In this document: one piece after another, positions 1 to 7,850 of the stretch
Numbering within the stretch: the first letter of the stretch is position 1
Layout: each line of letters starts with the position of its first letter
From: an uncultured Clostridia bacterium
GTDB taxonomy: Bacteria; Bacillota; Clostridia; TANB77; CAG-508
Assembly (NCBI GenBank): GCA_948875265.1
Contig: CAQRYF010000019.1
Span: 1-29,000, forward strand
Length of the DNA: 29,000 bases
Direction: 5' to 3'
Position numbers and translations under genes: made by a program
Notes under the pieces: generated by a model
Seen by the model: the letters and a program-made list of their open reading frames with translations, nothing else
Told to the model about the DNA's origin: nothing
The model's database searches: none

Positions 1-191
1 CCAAAACAGGGGTGAACTTTTCATCAGATATTCTCTTAGGGTGATTTTATCATAAGTTAATCACATAATTTTTAGAATATAGTTGAAGTATACATAAATA
101 TGTGATATAATAAAAATATCTTTTGTTGAATTTCTAGGTACTTTTTAATGTTACAACAAGAGAAAATTTATTAATTCTAGGAGGAAACAAT

Positions 192-575
192 ATGAGTATT
201 TTTAAGAAAGATGAGAAGGCTACTACTCGGAATGTAAAGTTTAAGTGTTCCGATGTATATGTTTTGACTACAACAATTGTGCCTGATTCTGATGAGAAAG
301 TAGGCACTATCACGTACTATTTTTTAGCTACCAAACGTGAAGAAGAGTATTATGAACTTTTTTCTGACATGAAGTTAGAAAAAGAACCTGATACTTATTC
401 AGATAAAGATACTACTAAACAATTGGACAAACCATATATTAAAAAGGTAGAACCTTTAAAAGAATATATGATGGACAAAAAAGCTAAAAGGATAAAGCGT
501 AGTTTATTATTTGAGTTTATCATATCGATAAATGTAGATAATATTGTAGATTTAATGATACATAACAAAAATTAA
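192..575 (+). CDS. Hypothetical protein, paralogue of the gene at 8922
   Basis: A 127-residue charged protein with no signal peptide or membrane segment and no family I recognise. A good ribosome binding site (AGGAGG, 8 bases before ATG) sets the start. It shares a pattern with the 107-residue protein at 8922-9245: DVYVLTTTIV against DLYFVTTIVEI near the N-terminus, then LFSDMKLEKE against HFSDDKVIEKG. Each of the two lies next to a copy of a peroxiredoxin gene, which suggests an old duplication of a two-gene unit. The gap to the peroxiredoxin fragment is about 50 bases and is filled by a hairpin. The function is unknown; the paralogy is my reading of two short alignments. Confidence 0.6.
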   Translation: MSIFKKDEKATTRNVKFKCSDVYVLTTTIVPDSDEKVGTITYYFLATKREEEYYELFSDMKLEKEPDTYSDKDTTKQLDKPYIKKVEPLKEYMMDKKAKRIKRSLLFEFIISINVDNIVDLMIHNKN

Positions 576-583
576 AAATGCAA

Positions 584-628
584 AAAAATAAACTTCTTTT
601 ATATATTATACGAAAGGAGTTTATTTTT
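584..628 (+). promoter_or_regulatory. Hairpin that buries the ribosome binding site of the peroxiredoxin fragment
   Basis: Bases 584-599 (AAAAATAAACTTCTTT) pair with 613-628 (AAAGGAGTTTATTTTT) over 16 positions: 15 Watson-Crick pairs and one G-U. The loop is 13 bases. The 3' arm contains the GGAG ribosome binding site and ends directly before the ATG at 629. A matching hairpin precedes the complete gene at 8072. Regulation of translation is inferred from this geometry. Confidence 0.55.
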
Positions 629-774
629 ATGGATTATGAATTAATGATGGATGGAAATGTTAAAATTGGTCAAAAAGCTCCAGATTTTGAAGCAACAACA
701 ACTTTTGGAAATATTAAATTATGTAATTATAAAGGTAAATGGTTAGTGTTATTTTCACACCCAGGAGATTTTAC
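629..774 (+). repeat. Left 146-bp direct repeat
   Basis: Bases 629-774 match 8072-8217 in the same orientation; by eye I count 3 differences. Similarity continues upstream through the hairpin arms but not through the loop. Recombination between the copies would remove about 7.4 kb and leave one intact peroxiredoxin gene. Confidence 0.85.
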
Positions 775-814
775 TCCCGTCTATTATTACAATTTGGGGA
801 AATATAAAAAATGA
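629..814 (+). pseudogene. Truncated peroxiredoxin, 5' fragment
   Basis: The first 51 residues match the complete peroxiredoxin at 8072 with two amino-acid changes (N8D and D33N). The match stops exactly where the peroxidatic cysteine should be: the complete gene reads GDFTPVCTTE, this one reads GDFTPVYYYN and ends after 61 residues. The catalytic cysteine and the rest of the thioredoxin fold are missing, so it cannot be an active peroxidase. An in-frame ATG at 578 exists but lies upstream of the hairpin and has no ribosome binding site. The fragment forms the left direct repeat around the pheST segment. Confidence 0.8.
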
Positions 815-1039
815 TTGATATTGCCTATAATTTTCGATATTGATAAGTTAATCAAATTTAGAATCAAAATGGCACAAAATCGATTGTGGAGCGATTGATT
901 GGAAAGAAAAATAAACATAAAAGTGGCAGAGATTATAGCAATTTTGACTGGAAAAGTTTATATGCAAATAATTTTTGAAAAAGACTTTAATGAAAATTTA
1001 AATAGAGTTAACATCACACATCAAGTGGAGGTAATAATA

Positions 1040-1348
1040 ATGATAACGGAAAACATGGACATGTTAAAAATGCTATTTAAAGCAAGAAAAGAATTAGCTA
1101 TAATTGATGAAAAAGACAAAAGATTTATGAGTTAAGACAAAGCAAACAGAGCTAAAAAACATACTTCTTTAAATAGAGAATTAGAAAGAATTCCATATAA
1201 TCTTAATTGGTTGAAAGAGAGTATTATAAAATTGTTAGAAGATTATATTGAAACAATTGATTATAAAGGTGCATACTTTTATAAAAAATATTATTTAGCA
1301 GGATTAATTCAAGTAATGAATGGTGATATAAATTCATTTATTACTTAA
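1040..1348 (+). pseudogene. Small unknown gene interrupted by an in-frame TAA
   Basis: A GGAGG ribosome binding site at 1026-1030 precedes the ATG at 1040. The frame reads 31 codons, hits TAA at 1133-1135, then stays open for another 70 codons to a TAA at 1346-1348. Both halves have the same lysine-, leucine- and isoleucine-rich, probably helical composition, and the second half ends in a tyrosine-rich stretch (AYFYKKYYLAGLIQ). The simplest reading is a gene of about 102 residues with one nonsense mutation. I do not recognise the family. A shorter product of 31 residues cannot be excluded. Confidence 0.4.
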
Positions 1349-1448
1349 ATTTTTTTATTTGAAGTGTAATATATTTTAAATTATTTATTATATTTCATTG
1401 AGGTATTCAAATATACTCAAAATAGGAAAAACTAGAGATTTGAACATG

Positions 1449-1477
1449 TTGACATAAAAGAAAGAAGATGATATAAT
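1449..1477 (+). promoter_or_regulatory. Consensus sigma-A promoter for pheST
   Basis: TTGACA at 1449-1454 and TATAAT at 1472-1477 are separated by exactly 17 bases. Transcription should start near 1484, giving a leader of about 150 bases before pheS. The leader does not show the T-box hallmark (a GGTGG-type box followed by a terminator) or an obvious Phe-rich leader peptide, so regulation by uncharged tRNA-Phe is not apparent. A short palindrome, CCATATTATGG, lies just after the promoter. Confidence 0.75.
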
Positions 1478-1633
1478 ATTCCATATTATGGTATTTGTAC
1501 ATGAATTGGAAATGCAATTTATGTAAGGAATGCTTTACTAAAAAATGAAAGGAGGATAAGAAGCAAAATTAAAGAAAATCTTTTATAGTATTCAGTTTTA
1601 ATTCAACAATAAAAAAGCAAAGGAGAATGCAAT

Positions 1634-2641
1634 ATGAAAGAGGAATTATTAAAATTGAAGGAACAATTTATTGAGGAAATTGATTCAGTTAAGACTTTGA
1701 AAGATCTTACCTTGGTAAAAAGTAAGTATCTCGGTAAGAAAAGTCGGGTTTCTGAAATAATGGCTTCAATGAAGAATCTTCCGATTGAGGAAAAGAGAAA
1801 AATTGGAACATTGTGTAATAAATTGAAAAATGAGATTACACAAGAAGTAAAGGAAAAGAATGATGAACTTATTTCTAAGAGCACATTCAAATTTGATTTA
1901 ACCATGCCTATAAGCAAAGATAGAGGTAGTTTAAATCCAATTACAGTTGTAGGTAAGGAAGTATGTGATATTCTTCAGAAACTCGGATTCACGATTGTTT
2001 CTGGACCTGAAATTGAAGATGAATATCACAACTTTGATGCACTTAATATACCTTCCTCACATCCAGCTAGAGATATGCAAGATACTTATTGGACAAATTC
2101 AGGCAGATTGCTTAGAACCCATACTTCTCCTTGCCAAGTAAGAGCAATGGAAAAATATGGTGCACCTTTAAGAATTGCAGCCCCAGGTAGATGTTTCAGA
2201 AATGAAGATATAGATGCTTGTCATGAAAATACATTTTTTCAATTAGAAGGAATGGTCATTGACAAAGATATATCCATATCAAATTTACTGTATGTAATGA
2301 AAGGTATTTTGAGTGAGATCTTTGGTAAAGAAGTAGAAGTTAGATTAAGACCAGGATATTTTCCGTTTGTAGAACCAGGATTTGAATTAGATGTTAAGTG
2401 TTTAATATGTAACGGAGAAGGATGTCCAACTTGCAAGGACAGTGGATGGTTAGAACTTTGCCCTTGTGGTATGGTTCATCCAAATGTCCTCAAAATGAGT
2501 AATATTGATCCTGATGTATATTCTGGATTTGCATTTGGTATCGGTCTTACAAGACTTGCAATGATGAGATATCATATTAATGATATTAGAATCATGAATT
2601 CATGTGATTTAGAAGAATTAAAACAATTTGACATTATGTAG
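1634..2641 (+). CDS. pheS: Phenylalanine--tRNA ligase alpha subunit, atypical
   Basis: The 335-residue product has the bacterial PheS layout: an N-terminal coiled-coil arm (about residues 1-90), then the class II catalytic core with HPARDMQDTYW, LLRTHTSP, the motif 2 arginine in RCFRNED, a CxxC-rich loop (CLICNGEGCPTC) and motif 3 near the C-terminus. Several normally fixed positions differ. The pocket motif usually FPFTEPS reads FPFVEPG, placing Val246 where E. coli has Thr251. Motif 3, usually GxGxER, reads GIGLTR, so Thr306 precedes the catalytic Arg307. The alanine equivalent to E. coli Ala294 is kept. AAGGAG lies 8 bases before ATG. It sits 14 bases before pheT. Its identity is certain; the idea that it is a specialised second copy is inference. 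Confidence 0.93.
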   Translation: MKEELLKLKEQFIEEIDSVKTLKDLTLVKSKYLGKKSRVSEIMASMKNLPIEEKRKIGTLCNKLKNEITQEVKEKNDELISKSTFKFDLTMPISKDRGSLNPITVVGKEVCDILQKLGFTIVSGPEIEDEYHNFDALNIPSSHPARDMQDTYWTNSGRLLRTHTSPCQVRAMEKYGAPLRIAAPGRCFRNEDIDACHENTFFQLEGMVIDKDISISNLLYVMKGILSEIFGKEVEVRLRPGYFPFVEPGFELDVKCLICNGEGCPTCKDSGWLELCPCGMVHPNVLKMSNIDPDVYSGFAFGIGLTRLAMMRYHINDIRIMNSCDLEELKQFDIM

Positions 2642-2655
2642 AAAGGATGATGACT

Positions 2656-4986
2656 ATGATTATTTCATGCAACCTACTTAAGGAATTTATTACTTCTAAA
2701 CAGCCAATTGATTGGCTAAATATTTGGAATAAATTCACAATGACTACTGCTGAGGTAGAAGATGTTGTGGTAAAAGGAAAGAATATTTCTGATGTTATTG
2801 TTTCAAAAGTTGAAAATATTGAACAGCATCCACAAAATTCCCAATATGCAGTACTTACCTTAAATATTGGAAGTAAAAACATTAATGTTATTACTTCTGC
2901 CAAAAACGCTTATATTGGTATGATTACAGCTTGTTGTGTTGTAGGAGGGAAAATTAATGATAAAAGTGTTGAAGAAGTTGAATTTTTAGGAATTAAAAGT
3001 GAAGGTGTTTGTCTTTCCGAAAAAGAATTAGATATCTCACAAGATCACACTGGTATCATTGATTTACCAAAAAACTATTCCATAGGTTCGGATATCAAAG
3101 AATATGTAAATTTAGAAGATATAATTGTTGAGATAGACAATAAGTCTTTAACGAACAGACCGGATCTTTGGGGACATTATGGAATTGCACGAGAAGTTGC
3201 AGCTTTAGCTGGTGTAGAATTGAAAGAGATTCCTATTATGGAAGTTAATAAGGAAATGTATGAAAAGAAAGGAAAGTTTTCTGTTGATGTATGTGTAGAT
3301 AGTGTCAACAGATATACAGCTATAAAAGTTTCTGGAGTACATCAGGAAATTACCGATATTAACATGAAATTAATTCTGCACTATTGTGGTTATGAATCAA
3401 ATACATTAACAGAATTAATTACAAACTATGTTACTTTAGAATTGGGCTTACCTATAGTTACTTTAAAAGGTAATAATGTTTCAAATATTAGTATTAAAAT
3501 GTTTGAAGGTGGTGAGTGTAATGATTTAAATATCACTAAAGATAATCTGCTTGTATATGGCAACGGAAAAGTGATGGAAGTAGCAGGAGTTCGTACATTA
3601 GATGATTATACTGTTACTAGTGAATGTGATTGTATAATTATTGAAGTAGCAAATTATGACGCGTCAGTGGTCAGAAAAAGTTCTATTTCGTTACATGATC
3701 GGACCGAGTCAAGTATAAGGCATGAGAAAAGTCTCGATCCAGAGATGACTCTTTTGGCATTGGCAAGATGTTTATATCTATTAAAGAAAAAAAACATAAC
3801 CTTGAATTTAGATTCCAATATTATGGATTTTTATCCAAAAAAACAGGAAAAAAATAAAATAAGGTTGACTTGCAAAAAGTTGAAAAATTATCTAGGATTC
3901 GAGATGGATTCGGAAACTGTATTAAACATTTTGAGATCACTTGATATGGAGGTAAAGTTTGAAGAAAGCTGTTATCTTGTTACAGTACCTACTTATAGAT
4001 CTACCAAAGATATGAGAAATGATGCAGATGTTATTGAAGAGATTACTAGAGTTTATGGTTATGATAATCTGAAACCACAACCTCTGAAATTAAATCTTGA
4101 AATCAAGCATAATGAAATTTCAGAATATCTTAAAGAATATGAACTGAAGAAGGTTCTAGCTGAAAAGTATAATCTTCATGAAGTTAATACATATATTTGG
4201 TATGATGATGATTTCCTTAAAAATGCAGGAATTGACAAATCATACTGCGAAGAAATAATTAATAAACCTACCAACAAGTATATTAGAGATGAGTTGGGAT
4301 TATCGGTTTTAGCTGCAACAATTCAAAACGCTAAAAAGTTTTCTAAATATGGTGTTTTTGAAATTGGAACAGTAAATATCGGTAAAAAGCTAGAAAGACA
4401 GTTAAGCATTATTTTATGTGATTCCATAAAAAATGCACCGAACTGCTATATGGAAATGAAAAATATTGTACAAGGTACAATTAGACTTTCAACAAACTGT
4501 GATATTAGATTTATGGAAGATAAACCAAATAATCTTTACATGGATAATAATACTGTAATTAGTATCTATGTTAAAGATACTTGCATTGGACAAATTGGAA
4601 TTGCAAGTCTTAGTATTACTAAAAAGTATCACAAAACTTCTATGATGGTTATTGCGAATATTTATTTTGATCAACTTAATACAATTGAAAAAGTTTGTCA
4701 TGATTATCGCAAGCCTTCAAAGTATCCTTCTGTTTCCTTAGACTATACAATTTCTTTATCACATAATGAGAGATATCAGAAGTTAGAAGATGCACTTTCA
4801 AACTATCAGTCTGTATTATTGAAATCTTATGAAATTATAGATGTATATGAGAAAGCTGAAGAAAGAAAAGTGACAATTCGTGTAAGTATTTCTCGCGATG
4901 ATAGAACATTAAAGACAGAGGAAATAAGAGATTTCTCAAACAATTTAGTTTCTTATCTGAAAAAACATTTTAAGGTAGAAGCATAA
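2656..4986 (+). CDS. pheT: Phenylalanine--tRNA ligase beta subunit, editing site altered
   Basis: The 776-residue product covers the full bacterial PheT layout: a tRNA-binding B2 domain (about 40-150), the B3/B4 editing domain (about 200-370), B5 (about 400-480, with DVIEEITRVYGYDNL), and a C-terminal anticodon-binding domain (SVSLDYTIS onward). ATG codons at 2647 and 2650 overlap the ribosome binding site AAAGGA, so 2656 is the better start. In the editing domain the E. coli residues His265 and Gly318 align with Val268 and Thr314, while Glu334 and Thr354 are kept (Glu330, Thr350) and Ala356 aligns with Ser352. The usual GQPLHAFD motif reads GLPIVTLK. Proofreading of mischarged tyrosine is therefore probably lost. 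The alignment was made by eye but is ungapped from Gly318 to Pro366. Confidence 0.93.
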   Translation: MIISCNLLKEFITSKQPIDWLNIWNKFTMTTAEVEDVVVKGKNISDVIVSKVENIEQHPQNSQYAVLTLNIGSKNINVITSAKNAYIGMITACCVVGGKINDKSVEEVEFLGIKSEGVCLSEKELDISQDHTGIIDLPKNYSIGSDIKEYVNLEDIIVEIDNKSLTNRPDLWGHYGIAREVAALAGVELKEIPIMEVNKEMYEKKGKFSVDVCVDSVNRYTAIKVSGVHQEITDINMKLILHYCGYESNTLTELITNYVTLELGLPIVTLKGNNVSNISIKMFEGGECNDLNITKDNLLVYGNGKVMEVAGVRTLDDYTVTSECDCIIIEVANYDASVVRKSSISLHDRTESSIRHEKSLDPEMTLLALARCLYLLKKKNITLNLDSNIMDFYPKKQEKNKIRLTCKKLKNYLGFEMDSETVLNILRSLDMEVKFEESCYLVTVPTYRSTKDMRNDADVIEEITRVYGYDNLKPQPLKLNLEIKHNEISEYLKEYELKKVLAEKYNLHEVNTYIWYDDDFLKNAGIDKSYCEEIINKPTNKYIRDELGLSVLAATIQNAKKFSKYGVFEIGTVNIGKKLERQLSIILCDSIKNAPNCYMEMKNIVQGTIRLSTNCDIRFMEDKPNNLYMDNNTVISIYVKDTCIGQIGIASLSITKKYHKTSMMVIANIYFDQLNTIEKVCHDYRKPSKYPSVSLDYTISLSHNERYQKLEDALSNYQSVLLKSYEIIDVYEKAEERKVTIRVSISRDDRTLKTEEIRDFSNNLVSYLKKHFKVEA

Positions 4987-5015
4987 AGTATTCCTATTTG
5001 GAATAAGAAATTAAT

Positions 5016-5063
5016 CACTGTAAATTATCAGCAATATTATATTTTTGTTGATAATTTACAGTG
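5016..5063. promoter_or_regulatory. Perfect 15-bp inverted repeat between pheT and the HIT-like gene
   Basis: CACTGTAAATTATCA at 5016-5030 is the exact reverse complement of 5049-5063; the spacer is 18 bases. No T-run follows on either strand, so it is not a classical terminator. The right arm overlaps a TTGATA that could be a -35 element (5048-5053), with TATACT at 5073-5078 but a long 19-base spacing. CACTGTAA recurs at 5093-5100. It could be an RNA processing or stability hairpin, or an operator. Confidence 0.55.
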
Positions 5064-5119
5064 AAAAAATAATATACTATATTAATGAAATGACACTGTA
5101 ACTACAAGGAGGTAAAAGT

Positions 5120-5761
5120 ATGTCAACAAATAAAACAAAAACAAACAAAAAAGCATTACGGTTTATTGATGTGGATAGAAGATCAGATCTCCCACCAGTA
5201 CCGGAAGGTATGCGTTATATTCATTTCTATGGAGGAGAAAAGAACTATAGAGCATATATAGCTCCAGAAGATATCTCAAGAGCAGATTTTATGGAACAGT
5301 ATCCAGAATATGTTCCTGAACATAACAGACCTATTTATGAAAACAATGGAATTATTGTTAGAGCAGATCCAAAATATCCATGTCCAGGTTTTTATATTTT
5401 TGGTTTAAGTAAAACTTATAGAGCATTTGATCTTCTAGATGATGTTACATTTCTTAGATACTCATTTATTCTAAAAAAAGCAAAAGAAGGAATGAGAAGG
5501 GAGTTGGGCTTGAATTATGCACACTTACTTTCAAATGAAAAATCTGATGTATTTGTTAATGTTCATTTTTGGCTAGTGCCTGTGGAAGGTACTACTTCAC
5601 CAGATTTACTGGATTTTGACGTAAAAGCTTATTTAAAAACTTTTAAACCTAAAGAAGAAATGGATAAAATACTAGAATATAATGAAAAAATGAGAGAATA
5701 TTTTGCAAGAATTGATTTGGTAAAACAAGACAATGAGTTACTTGCAAAATTAACAAATTAA
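5120..5761 (+). CDS. HIT-like protein with degenerate histidine triad
   Basis: A 213-residue soluble protein starting at an ATG with an AAGGAGG site 7 bases upstream. Residues about 75-155 follow the HIT/GalT fold order: a strand before a proline-glycine turn (PCPGFYIFGL), a helix (YSFILKKAKEGMRRELG), then NYAHLL and the strand DVFVNVHFWLVP. The last motif lines up with the HIT signature H-x-H-x-H, but only the middle histidine, the nucleophile in HINT and GalT enzymes, is kept (His149); its flanks are Asn147 and Trp151. Known HIT enzymes cleave or transfer nucleoside monophosphates, including aminoacyl-AMP. Lying after pheST and 36 bases before a radical SAM gene, it may act on an aminoacyl-adenylate or nucleotide conjugate. 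The family call is moderate and the substrate is speculation. Confidence 0.5.
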   Translation: MSTNKTKTNKKALRFIDVDRRSDLPPVPEGMRYIHFYGGEKNYRAYIAPEDISRADFMEQYPEYVPEHNRPIYENNGIIVRADPKYPCPGFYIFGLSKTYRAFDLLDDVTFLRYSFILKKAKEGMRRELGLNYAHLLSNEKSDVFVNVHFWLVPVEGTTSPDLLDFDVKAYLKTFKPKEEMDKILEYNEKMREYFARIDLVKQDNELLAKLTN

Positions 5762-5797
5762 AACATAAGAATGGAAAGCAGAATTGAGGTGTGGATT

Positions 5798-6694
5798 ATG
5801 CATTTAAATATTTTTGTTAGTCAAAGTTGTTTTGTACACTGTAAAGGATGCTATAGTTTTTCTCGGGAAGAAGAAAAAGGAAAAACAGTACCTACGAAGA
5901 ATTTAATTGATTTCTTAGAATTTGTTTATAATTCAGGATGTCAAAAAATTACTCTTTGTGGTGGAGATCCATTGAGTCGAGAAGATATCATCGAACTGCT
6001 TGAAAGAATCAAAAAGATTGGTTTTGACATTTCGTTAGATACGGTTGGTAGTCCTATTATTAAGGACATAGTAAGCGATGAAGGTATACTTATAAAAAAA
6101 ATAGATGCTAAGAAAGTTGCTGAATTAGTTGATGTAATTGGAATACCTATTGATGGTTCAACTAACGAAATATTTAGGCGTTTTAGACAAACAAATACAG
6201 ATATTATTAATGAACAATTATCTGTGTGTGAAGAATTGCACAAATTTGGTGCACATCTTTGCATAAATACAGTTGCACATAAAGGTAACTTAGAAGATGC
6301 CTATGAATTAGCCAAATTGATAAAAAATCTTGATTACATTGGCAAATGGCAGATTTTTCAATATGAGCCTTTAGGAAAATATGGATTAAAGAATAGAGAA
6401 CTTTTTGAAATTACTGATAAGGAATTTTCGGATTTTCAATCAGCAGTATTAGAAGTTTTCCATGACAATATTAGTAAATTACAGTTTAAATCATCTCACA
6501 ATAGAAAAAATGCCTATATGTTAATTGATAATTCTGGTAATGCATGGATTCCTACTCTTGAAAATATGTCTTTCTCTGAATATTCATATATCTTAAATGA
6601 TAATGTAATAATTGGTAATATTACCAATAAAGAAGATTGGTGTAAAATCTGTTTACATTTGGATAGAAACTTTTATCCAAAAACAATACATTAA
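5798..6694 (+). CDS. Radical SAM protein of unknown substrate
   Basis: The 298-residue product starts with MHLNIFVSQSC and carries the radical SAM cluster motif CFVHCKGC (Cys11, Cys15, Cys18), followed by the SAM-binding GGDPL at 55-59. An upstream in-frame ATG at 5771 has no ribosome binding site, whereas GAGGTG lies just before 5798. The C-terminus holds only a CxxC pair (Cys282, Cys285) in WCKICLHLD, so a complete SPASM or twitch cluster is not evident. It follows the HIT-like gene by 36 bases, probably in one transcript, and a terminator lies about 80 bases downstream. Radical SAM enzymes of this size modify peptides, nucleosides or cofactors; which applies here cannot be read from the sequence. 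Confidence 0.85.
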   Translation: MHLNIFVSQSCFVHCKGCYSFSREEEKGKTVPTKNLIDFLEFVYNSGCQKITLCGGDPLSREDIIELLERIKKIGFDISLDTVGSPIIKDIVSDEGILIKKIDAKKVAELVDVIGIPIDGSTNEIFRRFRQTNTDIINEQLSVCEELHKFGAHLCINTVAHKGNLEDAYELAKLIKNLDYIGKWQIFQYEPLGKYGLKNRELFEITDKEFSDFQSAVLEVFHDNISKLQFKSSHNRKNAYMLIDNSGNAWIPTLENMSFSEYSYILNDNVIIGNITNKEDWCKICLHLDRNFYPKTIH

Positions 6695-6772
6695 AACGAA
6701 AATTTAAAATATATGTATATTTTATAGTGTATTTTTATAAGCTAAGAAAGCATCTTTTGTAAGAATGGTTTG

Positions 6773-6800
6773 GAGTGTGGAAGTATTTCTGCACTCTTTT
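6773..6800 (+). terminator. Intrinsic terminator after the radical SAM gene
   Basis: GAGTGTGGAA pairs with TTCTGCACTC (with two G-U pairs) around a 4-base loop and is followed by TTTT. It would end the pheST/HIT/radical SAM transcript. The rest of the 6695-7027 gap (333 bases) is AT-rich and shows only this hairpin and the promoter at 6939; I see no gene in it. Confidence 0.6.
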
Positions 6801-6938
6801 ATAATGCATACTATTATATAAATATCATATGAATTCAAATTAATTCCTAATAAATTTATTATTAAAGATGTTCTTAAACAAGAATCTTTTCATATGTAAA
6901 TATGTTGTTAGCAATAATTATGAAAAGAAAATTATGTA

Positions 6939-6966
6939 TTTACAATTTCTAATTTTATGATATACT
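6939..6966 (+). promoter_or_regulatory. Probable promoter of the nucleoside phosphorylase gene
   Basis: TTTACA at 6939-6944 and TATACT at 6961-6966 are separated by 16 bases, about 60 bases before the ATG at 7028. The gene is thus likely transcribed apart from the radical SAM gene. Confidence 0.5.
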
Positions 6967-7027
6967 AACTAATAAAAGGTATATAAGGATTTGATAGAAA
7001 ATAGTGATTATTGAGGAGGAATAACAT

Positions 7028-7804
7028 ATGATTTTATATAGTAATGAAGAAGGATTTATAAAACCTCGAGGTATAAAAAATAATGATGGAATACACGATC
7101 CTAATATTAAGTTACCACATATAGGTGTTGGTGTTTTTTCTGAACATCTGTTGAAAGATATTGTAAAAAAATTCAAATGTGTAAAAGCTGGTGAATTGAT
7201 GCAAAAACGACCAATTTATATATTAGAATATAAAAATATTAAAATCACTTTATTTATGGCTGGAATTAGTGGACCATGGATAAGCCAAGATATTGAAGAA
7301 TTAAATATTAATGGAGTCGATACACTTATAATTTTTGGAAACTGTGGAGTTTTAGATAAAAGTATTGCAGATTGTTCAATAATAATTCCAAATAGAGCCT
7401 ATAGAGATGATGGTACAAGTTATCATTATTTACCGGATTCGGAATATGTCGAATTGGATAATAAATATACTGACTTATTTAAGGATATATTAAAAGAGTA
7501 TAAATTTGAGTATACTGAAGGAGCCACATGGACAATTGATGCTTTTTACAGAGAAACTAGAGAAAAAATAGAGCTATACCGAAAAAAAGGTGTAGTTTGT
7601 GTCGAAATGGAAGGAGCTTCAATAGGGGCTGTTTGCAAATATAAAAAATTAAACTATTTTACTTTCTATTATGCAGGTGATAATCTAGACTCTGTCGAAT
7701 GGGAAGAAAGAAGTATAAATCAATTATCTAATTTTGACAAAAAAACTAAAGTACCAATACTTGCTTTAGAATTGGCATATAAAATTGAAAATAATAATTT
7801 ATAA
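7028..7804 (+). CDS. Nucleoside phosphorylase family protein (PNP/UDP type)
   Basis: The 258-residue product has the marks of the PNP_UDP family, which cleaves the glycosidic bond of a nucleoside with phosphate. A glycine-rich strand (LIIFGNCGVL, about 100-109) follows the phosphate-binding region, an Asp-Ala-Phe-Tyr-Arg-Glu stretch starts at 171, and the ribose-binding signature VEMEGAS lies at 192-198. The length fits uridine or purine nucleoside phosphorylases. GGAGG lies about 7 bases before the ATG. The base specificity is not readable. It could serve ordinary salvage, but its position beside pheST, a HIT-like and a radical SAM gene makes a role in nucleoside-conjugate metabolism possible. 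Confidence 0.85.
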   Translation: MILYSNEEGFIKPRGIKNNDGIHDPNIKLPHIGVGVFSEHLLKDIVKKFKCVKAGELMQKRPIYILEYKNIKITLFMAGISGPWISQDIEELNINGVDTLIIFGNCGVLDKSIADCSIIIPNRAYRDDGTSYHYLPDSEYVELDNKYTDLFKDILKEYKFEYTEGATWTIDAFYRETREKIELYRKKGVVCVEMEGASIGAVCKYKKLNYFTFYYAGDNLDSVEWEERSINQLSNFDKKTKVPILALELAYKIENNNL

Positions 7805-7850
7805 GTATATATTTGAAAGTTATATATATAAGGTTTGGAGATTAAGAATT

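Noticed and set aside
1..42. An open frame at the window start reading KTGVNFSSDILLG then stop, possibly the tail of a gene
   Set aside because: Only about 13 codons, no family recognised, and other frames are equally plausible; too little to report as a gene.
1133..1135. Stop-codon reassignment to explain the in-frame TAA
   Set aside because: TAA ends many intact genes in this window, including pheT, uvrB, fba and pyrD.
1478..1633. A T-box or Phe leader-peptide attenuator in the pheST leader
   Set aside because: No T-box core sequence, no terminator/antiterminator pair and no Phe-rich short frame are visible.
2239..2436. Long antisense frames opposite pheS, pyrD, pyrC and hydB
   Set aside because: They lie opposite strongly conserved genes, lack ribosome binding sites and show no recognisable protein features.
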